From NCBI GenBank assembly GCA_007118045.1, contig SKTG01000359.1, forward strand, positions 1 through 5,768: DNA of 5,768 nt, written 5' to 3'. Positions 1 to 5,603 of the stretch are shown here, piece after piece. The first letter of the stretch is position 1; each line of letters opens with the position of its first letter. The notes beneath the pieces are model-generated. The model did no database searches. It was not told the DNA's origin and saw only the letters and a program-made list of their open reading frames with translations. The stretch is from Nitriliruptoraceae bacterium (GTDB lineage: Bacteria; Actinomycetota; Nitriliruptoria; Nitriliruptorales; Nitriliruptoraceae). The position numbers and the translations under genes were made by a program.

Positions 1-4
1 ACCG

Positions 5-673
5 ATGTCAGGCCCCGCCGTCGACGCCGCCGAACCGTGGGACACCATCACCGGACCCGCGCGTGCCGAACGTGAGGTCACCCGCTCCCGCTTCGTCGCG
101 ACGCTCGCACCCGCGTTGGACGACGCCGCCGCCGAGCAGGTGGTGGCGGCGATCAGGCAGGAGTTCCCGGACGCCCGGCACCACTGCGTGGCGACGGTGC
201 ACGGCGCCCATGGTGAGCAGCGGCGTGGCGACGACGACGGCGAGCCAGGGGGCACCGCCGGTGCGCCCATGCTGGCCGCGCTCGCCGGCGCCCGACTCAC
301 GGACGTCGTCGCCGTCGTCACCCGCTACTTCGGCGGCACCCTGCTGGGCTCCGGAGGACTGGTCCGGGCCTACGGCGGGGCGGTCGCCGACGCGGTCCGG
401 GTCGCCGAGCGCCGCTCCCGTGCCTGGGTCCATGTGCTCACGATCCGGACGGGTCATGCCGACGCCGGGCAGCTCGAGAACCGCCTGCGCGCCTGGGCCC
501 GCCGGTACGACTCCGAGGTGGCGTCGGCGCGCCACGGCCCCGACGACGTGGCCCTCGAGGTCGTGGTGCCCGTGGAAGGGGTCGACGACCTGGTCGGCTT
601 CCTCGGTGCCACCCCGGTCGCGCACCGCCTCGAGGCAGGTGACCCCGAGGTCCGTGACCGACCGGGCGGCTGA
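5..673 (+). CDS. yigZ: YigZ/IMPACT family protein (UPF0029 plus DUF1949)
   Basis: This 222-residue protein belongs to the YigZ/IMPACT family. Bacterial members are small cytosolic proteins of uncertain biochemical role; the eukaryotic relative IMPACT acts in translational stress control by binding Gcn1. The N-terminal UPF0029 domain spans about residues 20-135. It shows an early SRF (28-30), ARHHC (57-61), the acidic loop DDDGEPGGTAGAPML (76-90) and the signature RYFGGTLLGSGGLVRAYG (107-124). A smaller C-terminal region, about 145-205, fits the ferredoxin-like DUF1949 domain and includes a GQLENRL stretch. The length is close to the usual 200-220 residues, so the protein looks complete. The ATG lies four bases from the window edge, so its ribosome binding site is not visible and a start further upstream cannot be excluded. 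The next gene begins 193 nt after the stop, so they may not share an operon. Confidence 0.93.
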   Translation: MSGPAVDAAEPWDTITGPARAEREVTRSRFVATLAPALDDAAAEQVVAAIRQEFPDARHHCVATVHGAHGEQRRGDDDGEPGGTAGAPMLAALAGARLTDVVAVVTRYFGGTLLGSGGLVRAYGGAVADAVRVAERRSRAWVHVLTIRTGHADAGQLENRLRAWARRYDSEVASARHGPDDVALEVVVPVEGVDDLVGFLGATPVAHRLEAGDPEVRDRPGG

Positions 674-680
674 GCCCGTG

Positions 681-743
681 GCCGGCCTTGCCAGCTGACA
701 CGACGCCGGGTAGAGCTGGGCACCTCCGAGCGGGCAGGCCGGC
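681..743 (+). terminator. Nested stem-loop after the yigZ-like gene (possible terminator)
   Basis: Positions 681-688 (GCCGGCCT) are perfectly complementary to 736-743 (AGGCCGGC). With one bulged T at 689 the pairing can run on for three more pairs (690-692 with 733-735). Inside lies a second perfect 6-bp inverted repeat, CCAGCT (691-696) with AGCTGG (714-719), partly competing with that extension. The structure starts eight bases after the stop codon at 673. There is no T-tract behind it, so a classical intrinsic terminator is not shown. Terminators lacking a U-tract are often proposed in high-GC actinobacteria. It could instead be a leader structure for the gene at 867. Confidence 0.35.
688..716 (+). 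promoter_or_regulatory. Weak candidate promoter for the 867-3694 gene pair
   Basis: TTGCCA (688-693) matches the -35 consensus TTGACA at five of six bases. TAGAGC (711-716), after a 17-bp spacer, matches the -10 consensus TATAAT at only three of six and lacks the final T. If used, transcription would begin near 723 and leave a leader of roughly 145 nt before the ATG at 867. The -35 overlaps the stem-loop described at 681-743. Such partial matches are common by chance, so this is only the best candidate seen in the 193-nt gap. Confidence 0.22.
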
Positions 744-854
744 GTCCTGCTCGTCCCGAACCCACGTCGGACGTCACGTCGCTCGCCGCACACCGTCCCC
801 GCTAGCCGGGCCCCGGCAGCGATGCTCGTGCACCCGCCCGGCCCGTTCCCGACC

Positions 855-859
855 GAGGA
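855..859 (+). promoter_or_regulatory. Ribosome binding site that sets the start at 867
   Basis: GAGGA at 855-859 lies seven bases before the ATG at 867, an ideal Shine-Dalgarno spacing. The alternative in-frame ATG at 822 has no comparable purine-rich element upstream. The extra 15 residues it would add are Pro-rich and do not resemble a domain. Confidence 0.7.
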
Positions 860-866
860 CCCCTCG

Positions 867-2024
867 ATGGCCGTCACCCACCTCCTCGCCGCCGTTGCCG
901 GCGCCGGCGCCGGCGTGCTCGCCGACCGGCTCCGGGGCAGCGGTGTGACCTCGACCGCCAGCCTCGCCGGCTCGACGCTGGCTGCCCCCAGCGCGGCCGC
1001 CTGGATCACCGACTTCCTCAACGCGGCCTACTACGCGAAGCAACCTCCGAACCGCGACCTCGACGACCTGCGGCTGGCGTTCGCGATCGTCACCACCTAC
1101 TGGCACGAGCACGGAACCCGCCGCCTGGGTGCGCGCGACGTCCTGCGCTTCCACGACGCCTTCGGCACCGCACGCCTGCGGGGCTCCGGTGGTCGGACCG
1201 GCACCCTCGACCGCGACTCGCTGCTCTCGGGGGGCGAGCGTCTGTTCGGGCACTGGTTCCCCAGCGCGGCGCTCGACTGGAACCGGGCCGGCTGGGGCAT
1301 CGTCTTCCCCTCGGTGGAGGCCAAGGAGGGCCACGACCCCGAGGTGAGGCTGCGACGCGCTCAGCCGGGCCCGTTGTCACCGCCACGCCGACCGGAGCCC
1401 GAGCAGGTCTGGCACACCTACCCGCCCGTGGAGCTGCCCGATGCGGCGGCGACCATCCGGGCCCTCCTCGACGTCGAGCACTGGCCCGACTACGCGAGCG
1501 AGCTGGGTCGGTTCACACCGCTTCGCCGAGGGGGTCTCGACGGTCAGACGTTCGAGATCGAGGTGGTCGGCTTCCCGAGCCCACGGACCCCCGTCTTCAC
1601 GCGCGCGTACGTCACCGTCGAGAACCTCGTCACCGCTGCCGAACCGGCCGCCCGCGATGCCTGGGTGGATGCGCTGCGCCGTGGGTTCGCCTCCAGGCCC
1701 CACGAGCAGTCCCCTCTGCCGGACGATGCGGACGTCCACGCCGGCTTCGATCTCATGACCCACCAGGGCCACTTCATGGGCGAGGCCAAGAACCGGCTGC
1801 TGGTCTACTCGGCGGACGGTCGCGACTACGTCCGCGCCGCCGGCACCTGGGATCCGATGAGCTGGCCCCTGGCCGAGATGTACAGCCGTGTCGGCCAGTG
1901 GTCGCAACACGCCTTCTGGGGTATGGCGGGCCCGGAGCAGTCGATGCTGCACCAGCTCGGCGACCAGGTACGGCGTCGTTACCTCGACCCGGCAGCGGGC
2001 GGGACCGCCGCGGAGCCGGCGTGA
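867..2024 (+). CDS. Protein of unknown function, coupled to an FAD oxidoreductase
   Basis: This 385-residue protein is not recognised. Codon use is strongly G/C-ending and the sequence looks like a folded protein, so the gene is real. Residues 4-19 form a short Ala/Gly-rich hydrophobic stretch that could be a weak signal or membrane-contact segment; no cleavage site is convincing. Residues 44-82 look helical and aromatic-rich. Residues 160-182 are a Pro/Arg-rich linker that appears to separate two domains. The C-terminal part (about 183-370) has alternating strands, a WPDY motif (206-209), and several Trp, His and Met residues between 298 and 360 (for example THQGHFMGEAKNR and MSWPLAEMY). Its outline vaguely recalls ligand-binding SRPBCC/START-like folds, but that is a guess. 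The stop codon overlaps the GTG of the next gene, which suggests the two products act together. Its partner being a PYROXD2/CrtI-like enzyme, a role in handling a hydrophobic substrate is conceivable but unproven. The start was chosen for its ribosome binding site; 822 is the alternative. Confidence 0.85.
   Translation: MAVTHLLAAVAGAGAGVLADRLRGSGVTSTASLAGSTLAAPSAAAWITDFLNAAYYAKQPPNRDLDDLRLAFAIVTTYWHEHGTRRLGARDVLRFHDAFGTARLRGSGGRTGTLDRDSLLSGGERLFGHWFPSAALDWNRAGWGIVFPSVEAKEGHDPEVRLRRAQPGPLSPPRRPEPEQVWHTYPPVELPDAAATIRALLDVEHWPDYASELGRFTPLRRGGLDGQTFEIEVVGFPSPRTPVFTRAYVTVENLVTAAEPAARDAWVDALRRGFASRPHEQSPLPDDADVHAGFDLMTHQGHFMGEAKNRLLVYSADGRDYVRAAGTWDPMSWPLAEMYSRVGQWSQHAFWGMAGPEQSMLHQLGDQVRRRYLDPAAGGTAAEPA
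2012..2015 (+). promoter_or_regulatory. Ribosome binding site for the GTG start at 2021
   Basis: GGAG at 2012-2015 lies inside the end of the upstream gene, five bases before the GTG at 2021. Together with the GTGA stop/start overlap (2021-2024) it supports translational coupling and argues for GTG 2021 over the in-frame ATG at 1898, which would put 123 nt inside the preceding gene. Confidence 0.6.
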
Positions 2025-3694
2025 GCCCGGACGGGGTCGTGCCGGGGGCCGACGGGGCGGAGTCGGTCGGGCCGGAGCCGGTCGGGCCGGACGGGGTCGT
2101 GGCGGGGTCGGTCGGGCCGGGGCCAGTGGTGTCCGAGGGGACGCGGCGCCCGCTCGGCGAGCGGATCCCGCCGGATCGTGTCGATGCCGTCGTGGTGGGC
2201 TCGGGCCCGAACGGTCTGGCGGCGGCGATCCGCCTCGCCCGCGCCGGTCGTGACGTCGTGGTGTTCGAGACGCAGCCGCGCGTCGGCGGCGCGGTCGTCA
2301 GCCAGGAGCTGACCCTGCCGGGGTTCGTCTCCGACACGTTCAGCGCCGTGTACCCCGCGGGAGCGGCGTCACCGGTCTTCGCTCGTCTGCCGCTCGACCG
2401 CCACGGGCTCGAGTGGGTCCAGCCCGAGGTCGCCATGGCCCACCCGATGCCCGACGGGCGGGCCGGAGCGCTGTACCGCGATCTGGAGCGGACGGCCGCC
2501 TCGCTCGACGAGCTGCATCCGGGGGACGGGACGGCGTGGGCCGGCTGGGCTCGTCGCTACCTCGACGTCTTCCCCTCGCTGCGGGCGACCGTCCTCGGCG
2601 GGTTCCCTCCGGCGGTGGGTGGTCTCCGGCTGGCCGCCTCGCTCGGTGTCGAGGGCACCCTGGAGTTCGCCCGCCTGCTCCTCACCTCCGCGGAGCAGCT
2701 GGCGGACGACCTCTTCGAGGGCGAGCACGCCAAGGCGTGGTTGTACGGCTCCGTGCTGCACGGCGACGTCGCCGCCGAGGAATCGGGGTCGGCGATCGCG
2801 GGTGCCTACCTGCAGCTCCTCGGCCACGCCGTCGGGTGGCCCAGCCCGCGCGGTGGTGCCAGCGGGCTCTCCGGAGCGCTCGCCGGCTACCTCGCGAGCC
2901 TCGGCGGGCGTGTCCGGCTGGGGACGCGGGTCGAGCGGATCGTGACCGCCCGGGGCCGGGTCGCGGGCGTCCTCACCTCGGACGGGCATCGCTGGCGCGC
3001 TCCGGTCGTGATCTGTGACACCGGCCCCCACGCGATGCTGGGACTGGTGGGGGAGGCGATGCCCACCCGCTACCGCGACCGGCTCGCGCGGTTCCGTCAC
3101 GGCCCCCGCACCGTGAAGGTCGACTGGGCGCTCGACGGCCCCACACCGTGGACCGCGCCGCCCGCACGCGCCGCCGGCACGGTGCACGTCGGCGGTGAGG
3201 CGGCGGCCGTGACCGCGCAGACCACGGCGGTCCGGCGTGGCGTGATCCCCGAACGCCCCTTCCTGCTGTTCGGTCAGCAGAGCGTGGCCGACCCCTCCCG
3301 GGCGCCGGCCGGGAAGCACACCGCCTGGGCCTACACGCGCGTCCCTGCCGCCGTCGCCGGGGAGGAGGCTGTTGCCGCACACGCCGGACGCATGACCGAC
3401 CAGGTCGAACGGTTCGCTCCCGGCTTCCGCGACCGCATCCTCGCCCGGGCCCTCCAGGGCCCCGCCGACCTCGAGCGGGCGAACGAGAACCTGGTCGGGG
3501 GTGATGTCGGGGGCGGCACCTACCGGCTGGACCAGACCGTGTTCCGGCCACTGCCGGCGCTCGTGCCCTACGCCACCCCGATCCACGGTCTGTGGCTCGG
3601 CAGCGCCTCCACCTTCCCTGGTGGTGCCGTCCACGGCGTCCCCGGCTGGTCGGCCGCCGGTTACGCCCTGGCGGCCTCACGGATCGGGCGGTAG
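2021..3694 (+). CDS. FAD-dependent oxidoreductase, PYROXD2/CrtI-like (COG1233 type)
   Basis: From GTG 2021 this is a 557-residue flavoprotein of the phytoene-dehydrogenase-related superfamily, closest in feel to bacterial PYROXD2-like proteins. The Rossmann FAD-binding motif is VVVGSGPNGLAAA (57-69), with the ribose-binding Glu at E83 and the following RVGGAV (87-92). The middle (about 100-330) is the substrate/cap region, with the conserved-looking stretch GWPSPRGGASGLSGAL (272-287). A second FAD contact region is ICDTGPHAML (331-340). The C-terminal signature is GLWLGSASTFPGGAVHGVPG (523-542), preceded by GGDVGGGTYRLDQTVFRPLP (493-512). Family members oxidise or isomerise hydrophobic molecules such as carotenoid precursors; the substrate here cannot be read. 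No carotenoid genes are nearby, so it should not be called phytoene desaturase. About 50 Val/Gly/Pro/Asp-rich residues precede the fold, more than usual, so an internal start (for example the GTG codons at 2126-2131) is possible. It is coupled to the upstream unknown gene by a 4-bp overlap. Confidence 0.9.
   Translation: MSPDGVVPGADGAESVGPEPVGPDGVVAGSVGPGPVVSEGTRRPLGERIPPDRVDAVVVGSGPNGLAAAIRLARAGRDVVVFETQPRVGGAVVSQELTLPGFVSDTFSAVYPAGAASPVFARLPLDRHGLEWVQPEVAMAHPMPDGRAGALYRDLERTAASLDELHPGDGTAWAGWARRYLDVFPSLRATVLGGFPPAVGGLRLAASLGVEGTLEFARLLLTSAEQLADDLFEGEHAKAWLYGSVLHGDVAAEESGSAIAGAYLQLLGHAVGWPSPRGGASGLSGALAGYLASLGGRVRLGTRVERIVTARGRVAGVLTSDGHRWRAPVVICDTGPHAMLGLVGEAMPTRYRDRLARFRHGPRTVKVDWALDGPTPWTAPPARAAGTVHVGGEAAAVTAQTTAVRRGVIPERPFLLFGQQSVADPSRAPAGKHTAWAYTRVPAAVAGEEAVAAHAGRMTDQVERFAPGFRDRILARALQGPADLERANENLVGGDVGGGTYRLDQTVFRPLPALVPYATPIHGLWLGSASTFPGGAVHGVPGWSAAGYALAASRIGR
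2027..2128 (+). repeat. Imperfect in-frame repeat encoding a Val/Gly/Pro-rich N-terminus
   Basis: CCGGACGGGGTCGTG occurs at 2027-2041 and again exactly 60 bp later at 2087-2101. The segment at 2057-2083 (gcg gag tcg gtc ggg ...) is also echoed at 2102-2128 with a few substitutions. The second copy is therefore the first minus about 12 bp. All shifts are multiples of three, so the reading frame is preserved. It encodes repeated SVGP, VGPDGVV-like units at the start of the oxidoreductase. The pattern suggests local duplication of a low-complexity leader rather than a folded domain. Confidence 0.7.
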
Positions 3695-3737
3695 CCCCCT
3701 CGAGGCTCTCTGCTCGTCTGCCGCGGCCCTGGGCGAT

Positions 3738-3794
3738 CCCTCGCACTTCGGCGGTGCCCTCGCACTTCGGCGGTGCCCTCGCACCTCGGCGGGC
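3738..3794 (+). repeat. 19-bp tandem repeat, three copies, upstream of the HNH gene
   Basis: The unit CCCTCGCACTTCGGCGGTG is present perfectly at 3738-3756 and 3757-3775. A third copy at 3776-3794 matches at 16 of 19 positions. The first two units contain the imperfect inverted repeat GCAC-(7)-GTGC (3743-3757, 3762-3776), so each could fold into a small hairpin. The array lies between the oxidoreductase stop (3694) and the HNH promoter, outside any convincing gene. The period is not a multiple of three. It could be a protein-binding array, part of a terminator region, or simple slippage. Confidence 0.8.
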
Positions 3795-3832
3795 CATCGA
3801 GCTTCCGTCCACAGGCCATTTCACATCCATCG

Positions 3833-3867
3833 GCGACCTGTCACAGGTTTCCGCGATACTCCGTGTA
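3833..3867 (+). promoter_or_regulatory. Candidate promoter giving a leaderless HNH mRNA
   Basis: GATACT at 3855-3860 resembles a -10 hexamer (four of six matches to TATAAT, including the key A2 and T6). A weak -35 with a GAC core (GCGACC, 3833-3838) lies 16 bp upstream. A -10 ending at 3860 predicts transcription to start at about 3867, the A of the ATG. No Shine-Dalgarno is present in front of that ATG, as expected for a leaderless transcript, a common arrangement in actinobacteria. The stretch 3811-3870 is also the least GC-rich part of this neighbourhood. This is inference from sequence only. Confidence 0.45.
3836..3848 (+). promoter_or_regulatory. Perfect palindrome (ACCTGT-C-ACAGGT), candidate operator
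   Basis: ACCTGTCACAGGT is a perfect 6+1+6 inverted repeat placed between the predicted -35 and -10 of the HNH gene, a classic repressor-operator position. The regulator is unknown. It does not match the actinobacterial LexA box (GAAC-N4-GTTC). Confidence 0.5.
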
Positions 3868-5360
3868 TGACCACGACCTGTACAGCCAGCCGGCCCCGAT
3901 CGGCGCTCGACGTCCGCCTCGCTCGGGAGACCACCGCACCGTTCGAGGTCACGCCCGCCGGACGCCCGTCATCGGGTGCGGCGGCCACGGCCCGGGATGT
4001 GACGTCCAGGGCTGTGACGGCCCGGGATCCGTCGCTCGAGGAGGCGGCCTCGGTGGATGTTCCGCCCCCGGCCCCGTCGCGTTCGACCGGCGAGGGTGAC
4101 GTCGACGGCGAACTCGGTGAGCTGGTGGCGGCCATGCGTGAGATCGACCGCTTGACCGCACTCGCTGTCGGACACGCCCGGCGCCTCGATGGCTCGCAAG
4201 CGGCGCGCGAGGAGGGCATGAGCGTCGAAGCGGCACTCCGCCTGCACACCGGCGCGACCCGCGGTGACGTGGATGCCGTCATGGCTGCGGCCGACGTGCT
4301 CTCGCGGATGCCGGTTGCCGGATCGCTGTTCGAACGGGGTGTCCTGTCCTGGGGCCATGTCCGCGCGCTGAGCCGAGGTGTCCGCTCCCTGGATCGGGCC
4401 GCGCGCGAGGCTCTCGACGACCATCTGGGACAGCACGCGCAACGCCTGGCAGCGCTGGACACCGACGGTCGGCTCGCAGCCATCGACGATGCGATCGCGC
4501 AGCACGAGCCCGCCGCCCGGGTCCAGGATCGTGCCGACCGGGAACCGGACGGCCGGCTGCTCGTGATCAGCCCCCGCCTCGAGGGCGGCGGGACGCTCTT
4601 CGGTGACCTGGACACGGAGGGCTTCGCCACGGTCGTCGCCCGCCTGGACGAGGAGGCGGACACGCCGCTCGCCGAGCCGAGCCCGGGTGACGACGCCACC
4701 GGCATGCCCCGGTCCGCCGACCCCCGGGTCCCCAGATCACGCGCCCGGCAGTTGGCCGACGCGCTGGTCCGGCTCTGCGGTCGCCGGGACGCGGGGAGGA
4801 CCGCCGGGGCTCCGGTCCGCTTCCAGGTCGTGGTCGACGCCGACCGGGTGACCGACACGAGCGCGGGGACGATCCAGCAGTCGACCGCCTCCCGACCTCC
4901 TCGGGTGGTCCGCCGGGCCATCGACCGTCTGGCTTGCGATGCGGCCTACGACGTCGTCATCCGGCGCGGCACCGACCTGATCGCCGCGCAGCGCTACAGC
5001 CCGGAGGTCACCGCCGCCACCCGCCGTGCCGTGGTGGCACGGGACGGAGGCTGTCGCTTCCCCGGCTGTCGGGCTCCAGCCAGCTGGTGCGACGTCCACC
5101 ACGTCTCGCCGCGGGCGACCGGCGACGATCATGCACTCGGCAACCTCGTCCTGCTCTGTCGCAGGCATCACAGCGTCGTGCACCGGCGGGGCTGGGCGCA
5201 GCGTCTCGACCGCGACGGTACCTACCGGCTCTCCCGCCGGAACCGCACGTGGACCACGCTCGCGCGGCGCGCCAGCCGTCTGCCGCCCCCCCTCGAACGC
5301 CAGGTCCCCGGGCGCCGGGAACGGCGGACCCACGGGGGCCGCGGCCGGACCCGAGCGTGA
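3867..5360 (+). CDS. DUF222 / 13E12-type HNH endonuclease
   Basis: From ATG 3867 this is a 497-residue member of the actinobacterial DUF222-HNH (13E12 repeat) family, presumed DNA endonucleases that often occur in many copies per genome; their biological role is not settled. Residues 1-80 are a variable Ala/Thr/Pro-rich leader. DUF222 spans about 80-330, with the typical AALRLHTGATRGDVD (122-136), GVLSWGHVRALSRG (158-171) and ARQLADALVRLC (293-304). The HNH domain is intact: zinc-type Cys at CRFPGC (396-401), C408, the catalytic-type HH at 411-412, N426, then C431, HH 434-435 and H439. The start is set by the promoter and the absence of any better in-frame start between the preceding gene and 3867; the frame is open back to 3501, but that would lie inside the oxidoreductase. 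The last 22 residues (476-497) are Arg-rich and look out of frame: the reading frame that appears coding moves to +1 at the C7 run 5286-5292. Confidence 0.9.
   Translation: MTTTCTASRPRSALDVRLARETTAPFEVTPAGRPSSGAAATARDVTSRAVTARDPSLEEAASVDVPPPAPSRSTGEGDVDGELGELVAAMREIDRLTALAVGHARRLDGSQAAREEGMSVEAALRLHTGATRGDVDAVMAAADVLSRMPVAGSLFERGVLSWGHVRALSRGVRSLDRAAREALDDHLGQHAQRLAALDTDGRLAAIDDAIAQHEPAARVQDRADREPDGRLLVISPRLEGGGTLFGDLDTEGFATVVARLDEEADTPLAEPSPGDDATGMPRSADPRVPRSRARQLADALVRLCGRRDAGRTAGAPVRFQVVVDADRVTDTSAGTIQQSTASRPPRVVRRAIDRLACDAAYDVVIRRGTDLIAAQRYSPEVTAATRRAVVARDGGCRFPGCRAPASWCDVHHVSPRATGDDHALGNLVLLCRRHHSVVHRRGWAQRLDRDGTYRLSRRNRTWTTLARRASRLPPPLERQVPGRRERRTHGGRGRTRA
3874..3885 (+). promoter_or_regulatory. 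Second copy of the operator-like element inside the HNH coding start
   Basis: CGACCTGTACAG at 3874-3885 repeats CGACCTGT-C-ACAG from 3834-3846 with one base less. It contains the perfect 8-bp palindrome CTGTACAG (3878-3885). The two copies start exactly 40 bp apart, close to four helical turns, and flank the -10 and the ATG. This spacing would suit two repressor dimers on one face of the DNA, but it could be chance. Confidence 0.35.
3987..4028 (+). repeat. 12-bp direct repeat in the HNH leader region
   Basis: ACGGCCCGGGAT occurs at 3987-3998 and 4017-4028, a 30-bp (in-frame) period. GTGACG also recurs between and into the second copy. It encodes a repeated TARD in the low-complexity N-terminus (residues 41-44 and 51-54) of the HNH protein, consistent with a disordered, rapidly changing leader. 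Confidence 0.6.
5286..5292 (+). other. C7 run: putative frameshift site in the HNH gene
   Basis: Seven consecutive C form the codons CCC CCC C(TC) in the HNH frame. Skipping one C moves reading into the +1 frame, which is open to 5511. CCC-C contexts are known to be prone to +1 slippage by proline tRNA, and long homopolymers are also common sites of sequencing error and mutation. The predicted fused product is 547 residues (475 in the original frame, 72 in the new one). Confidence 0.4.
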
Positions 5361-5511
5361 CGGGAGCAGCGTGGCCGTCGCCTCCGGAACGGGGACGCGG
5401 GACGGCCCGCGTGCGGGTGTCACGCCACGGAGGCTCACGTCGCAACCGTCGGCCGGGACGAAGCCGGAAGCGAGCACGACGGGACGGTCGGGGGACGAAC
5501 TGCCGTTCTAG
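5293..5511 (+). CDS. Coding-like +1-frame tail ending in an SSB-tip-like GDELPF
   Basis: Read from 5293 this frame gives 72 residues, about two thirds of them Gly, Pro, Ser, Thr or Ala, ending in SGDELPF and a TAG at 5509-5511. About 90% of third positions are G/C up to 5370 and 38 of 46 from 5371 on, so it looks coding. The composition is that of a disordered linker. An acidic stretch ending in Pro-Phe is what bacterial SSB proteins carry (for example DDIPF in Escherichia coli) to bind repair enzymes. No OB-fold is present, so this is not SSB. It may be the true C-terminus of the HNH protein after a frameshift. Alternatively a 46-residue ORF could start at GTG 5371, with GGGAG at 5362-5366 four bases upstream. 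Which of these holds cannot be decided from one sequence. Confidence 0.4.
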   Translation, partial: SNARSPGAGNGGPTGAAAGPERDGSSVAVASGTGTRDGPRAGVTPRRLTSQPSAGTKPEASTTGRSGDELPF

Positions 5512-5542
5512 GAGGGGAGTCCCGGGGCCGTCTCGTCCCCCG
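5489..5542 (+). repeat. 10-bp perfect inverted repeat spanning the TAG at 5509
   Basis: CGGGGGACGA (5489-5498) is perfectly complementary to TCGTCCCCCG (5533-5542), with a 34-nt loop that holds the stop codon of the DELPF frame and a GGAGGGG purine run (5511-5517). It could be an mRNA 3'-end structure. No T-tract follows. Confidence 0.45.
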
Positions 5543-5581
5543 TGGTCCTCCGCATGCGCTGACGGGCCGTCGACGCCGGTA

Positions 5582-5603
5582 CCCGACGGCGCCGGCCGTC
5601 GGG
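5582..5603 (+). terminator. Strong GC hairpin, possible terminator
   Basis: CCCGACGGC (5582-5590) and GCCGTCGGG (5595-5603) form a perfect 9-bp stem with a four-base GCCG loop. It lies about 70 nt after the TAG that closes the DELPF frame and 222 nt after the HNH stop. The absence of a T-tract makes it an atypical terminator. It is the most stable compact hairpin noticed in the 3' region. Confidence 0.4.

Noticed and set aside
8..1021. Long open frame on the minus strand (337 codons)
   Set aside because: It lies opposite the YigZ-like gene, whose family motifs are clear. Long antisense frames are expected in DNA with such G/C-biased third positions.
1898..2020. ATG 1898 as start of the oxidoreductase
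   Set aside because: It lies 123 bases inside the preceding gene; GTG 2021 has a well-placed GGAG and a typical GTGA overlap.
2369..3634. 421-codon open frame on the minus strand
   Set aside because: It mirrors the FAD oxidoreductase and its translation shows no family motif.
2021..3694. Calling the flavoprotein phytoene desaturase (crtI)
   Set aside because: It shares the superfamily motifs, but no carotenoid genes are in view and the sequence feel is PYROXD2-like, so a specific substrate is not supported.
3738..3794. CRISPR array
   Set aside because: The units are only 19 bp and directly adjacent with no spacers; no cas genes are nearby.
3501..3866. Upstream extension of the HNH gene to an ATG at 3501
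   Set aside because: It would overlap the oxidoreductase by nearly 200 bases and translate the tandem repeat; the ATG at 3867 has promoter-like signals directly upstream.
3695..3866. LexA (SOS) box upstream of the HNH gene
   Set aside because: No GAAC-N4-GTTC match was found when reading the region; the palindrome present has a different sequence.
3821..4921. 366-codon open frame on the minus strand
   Set aside because: It is Arg/Ser/Ala-rich noise opposite the DUF222 domain, which is clearly on the + strand.
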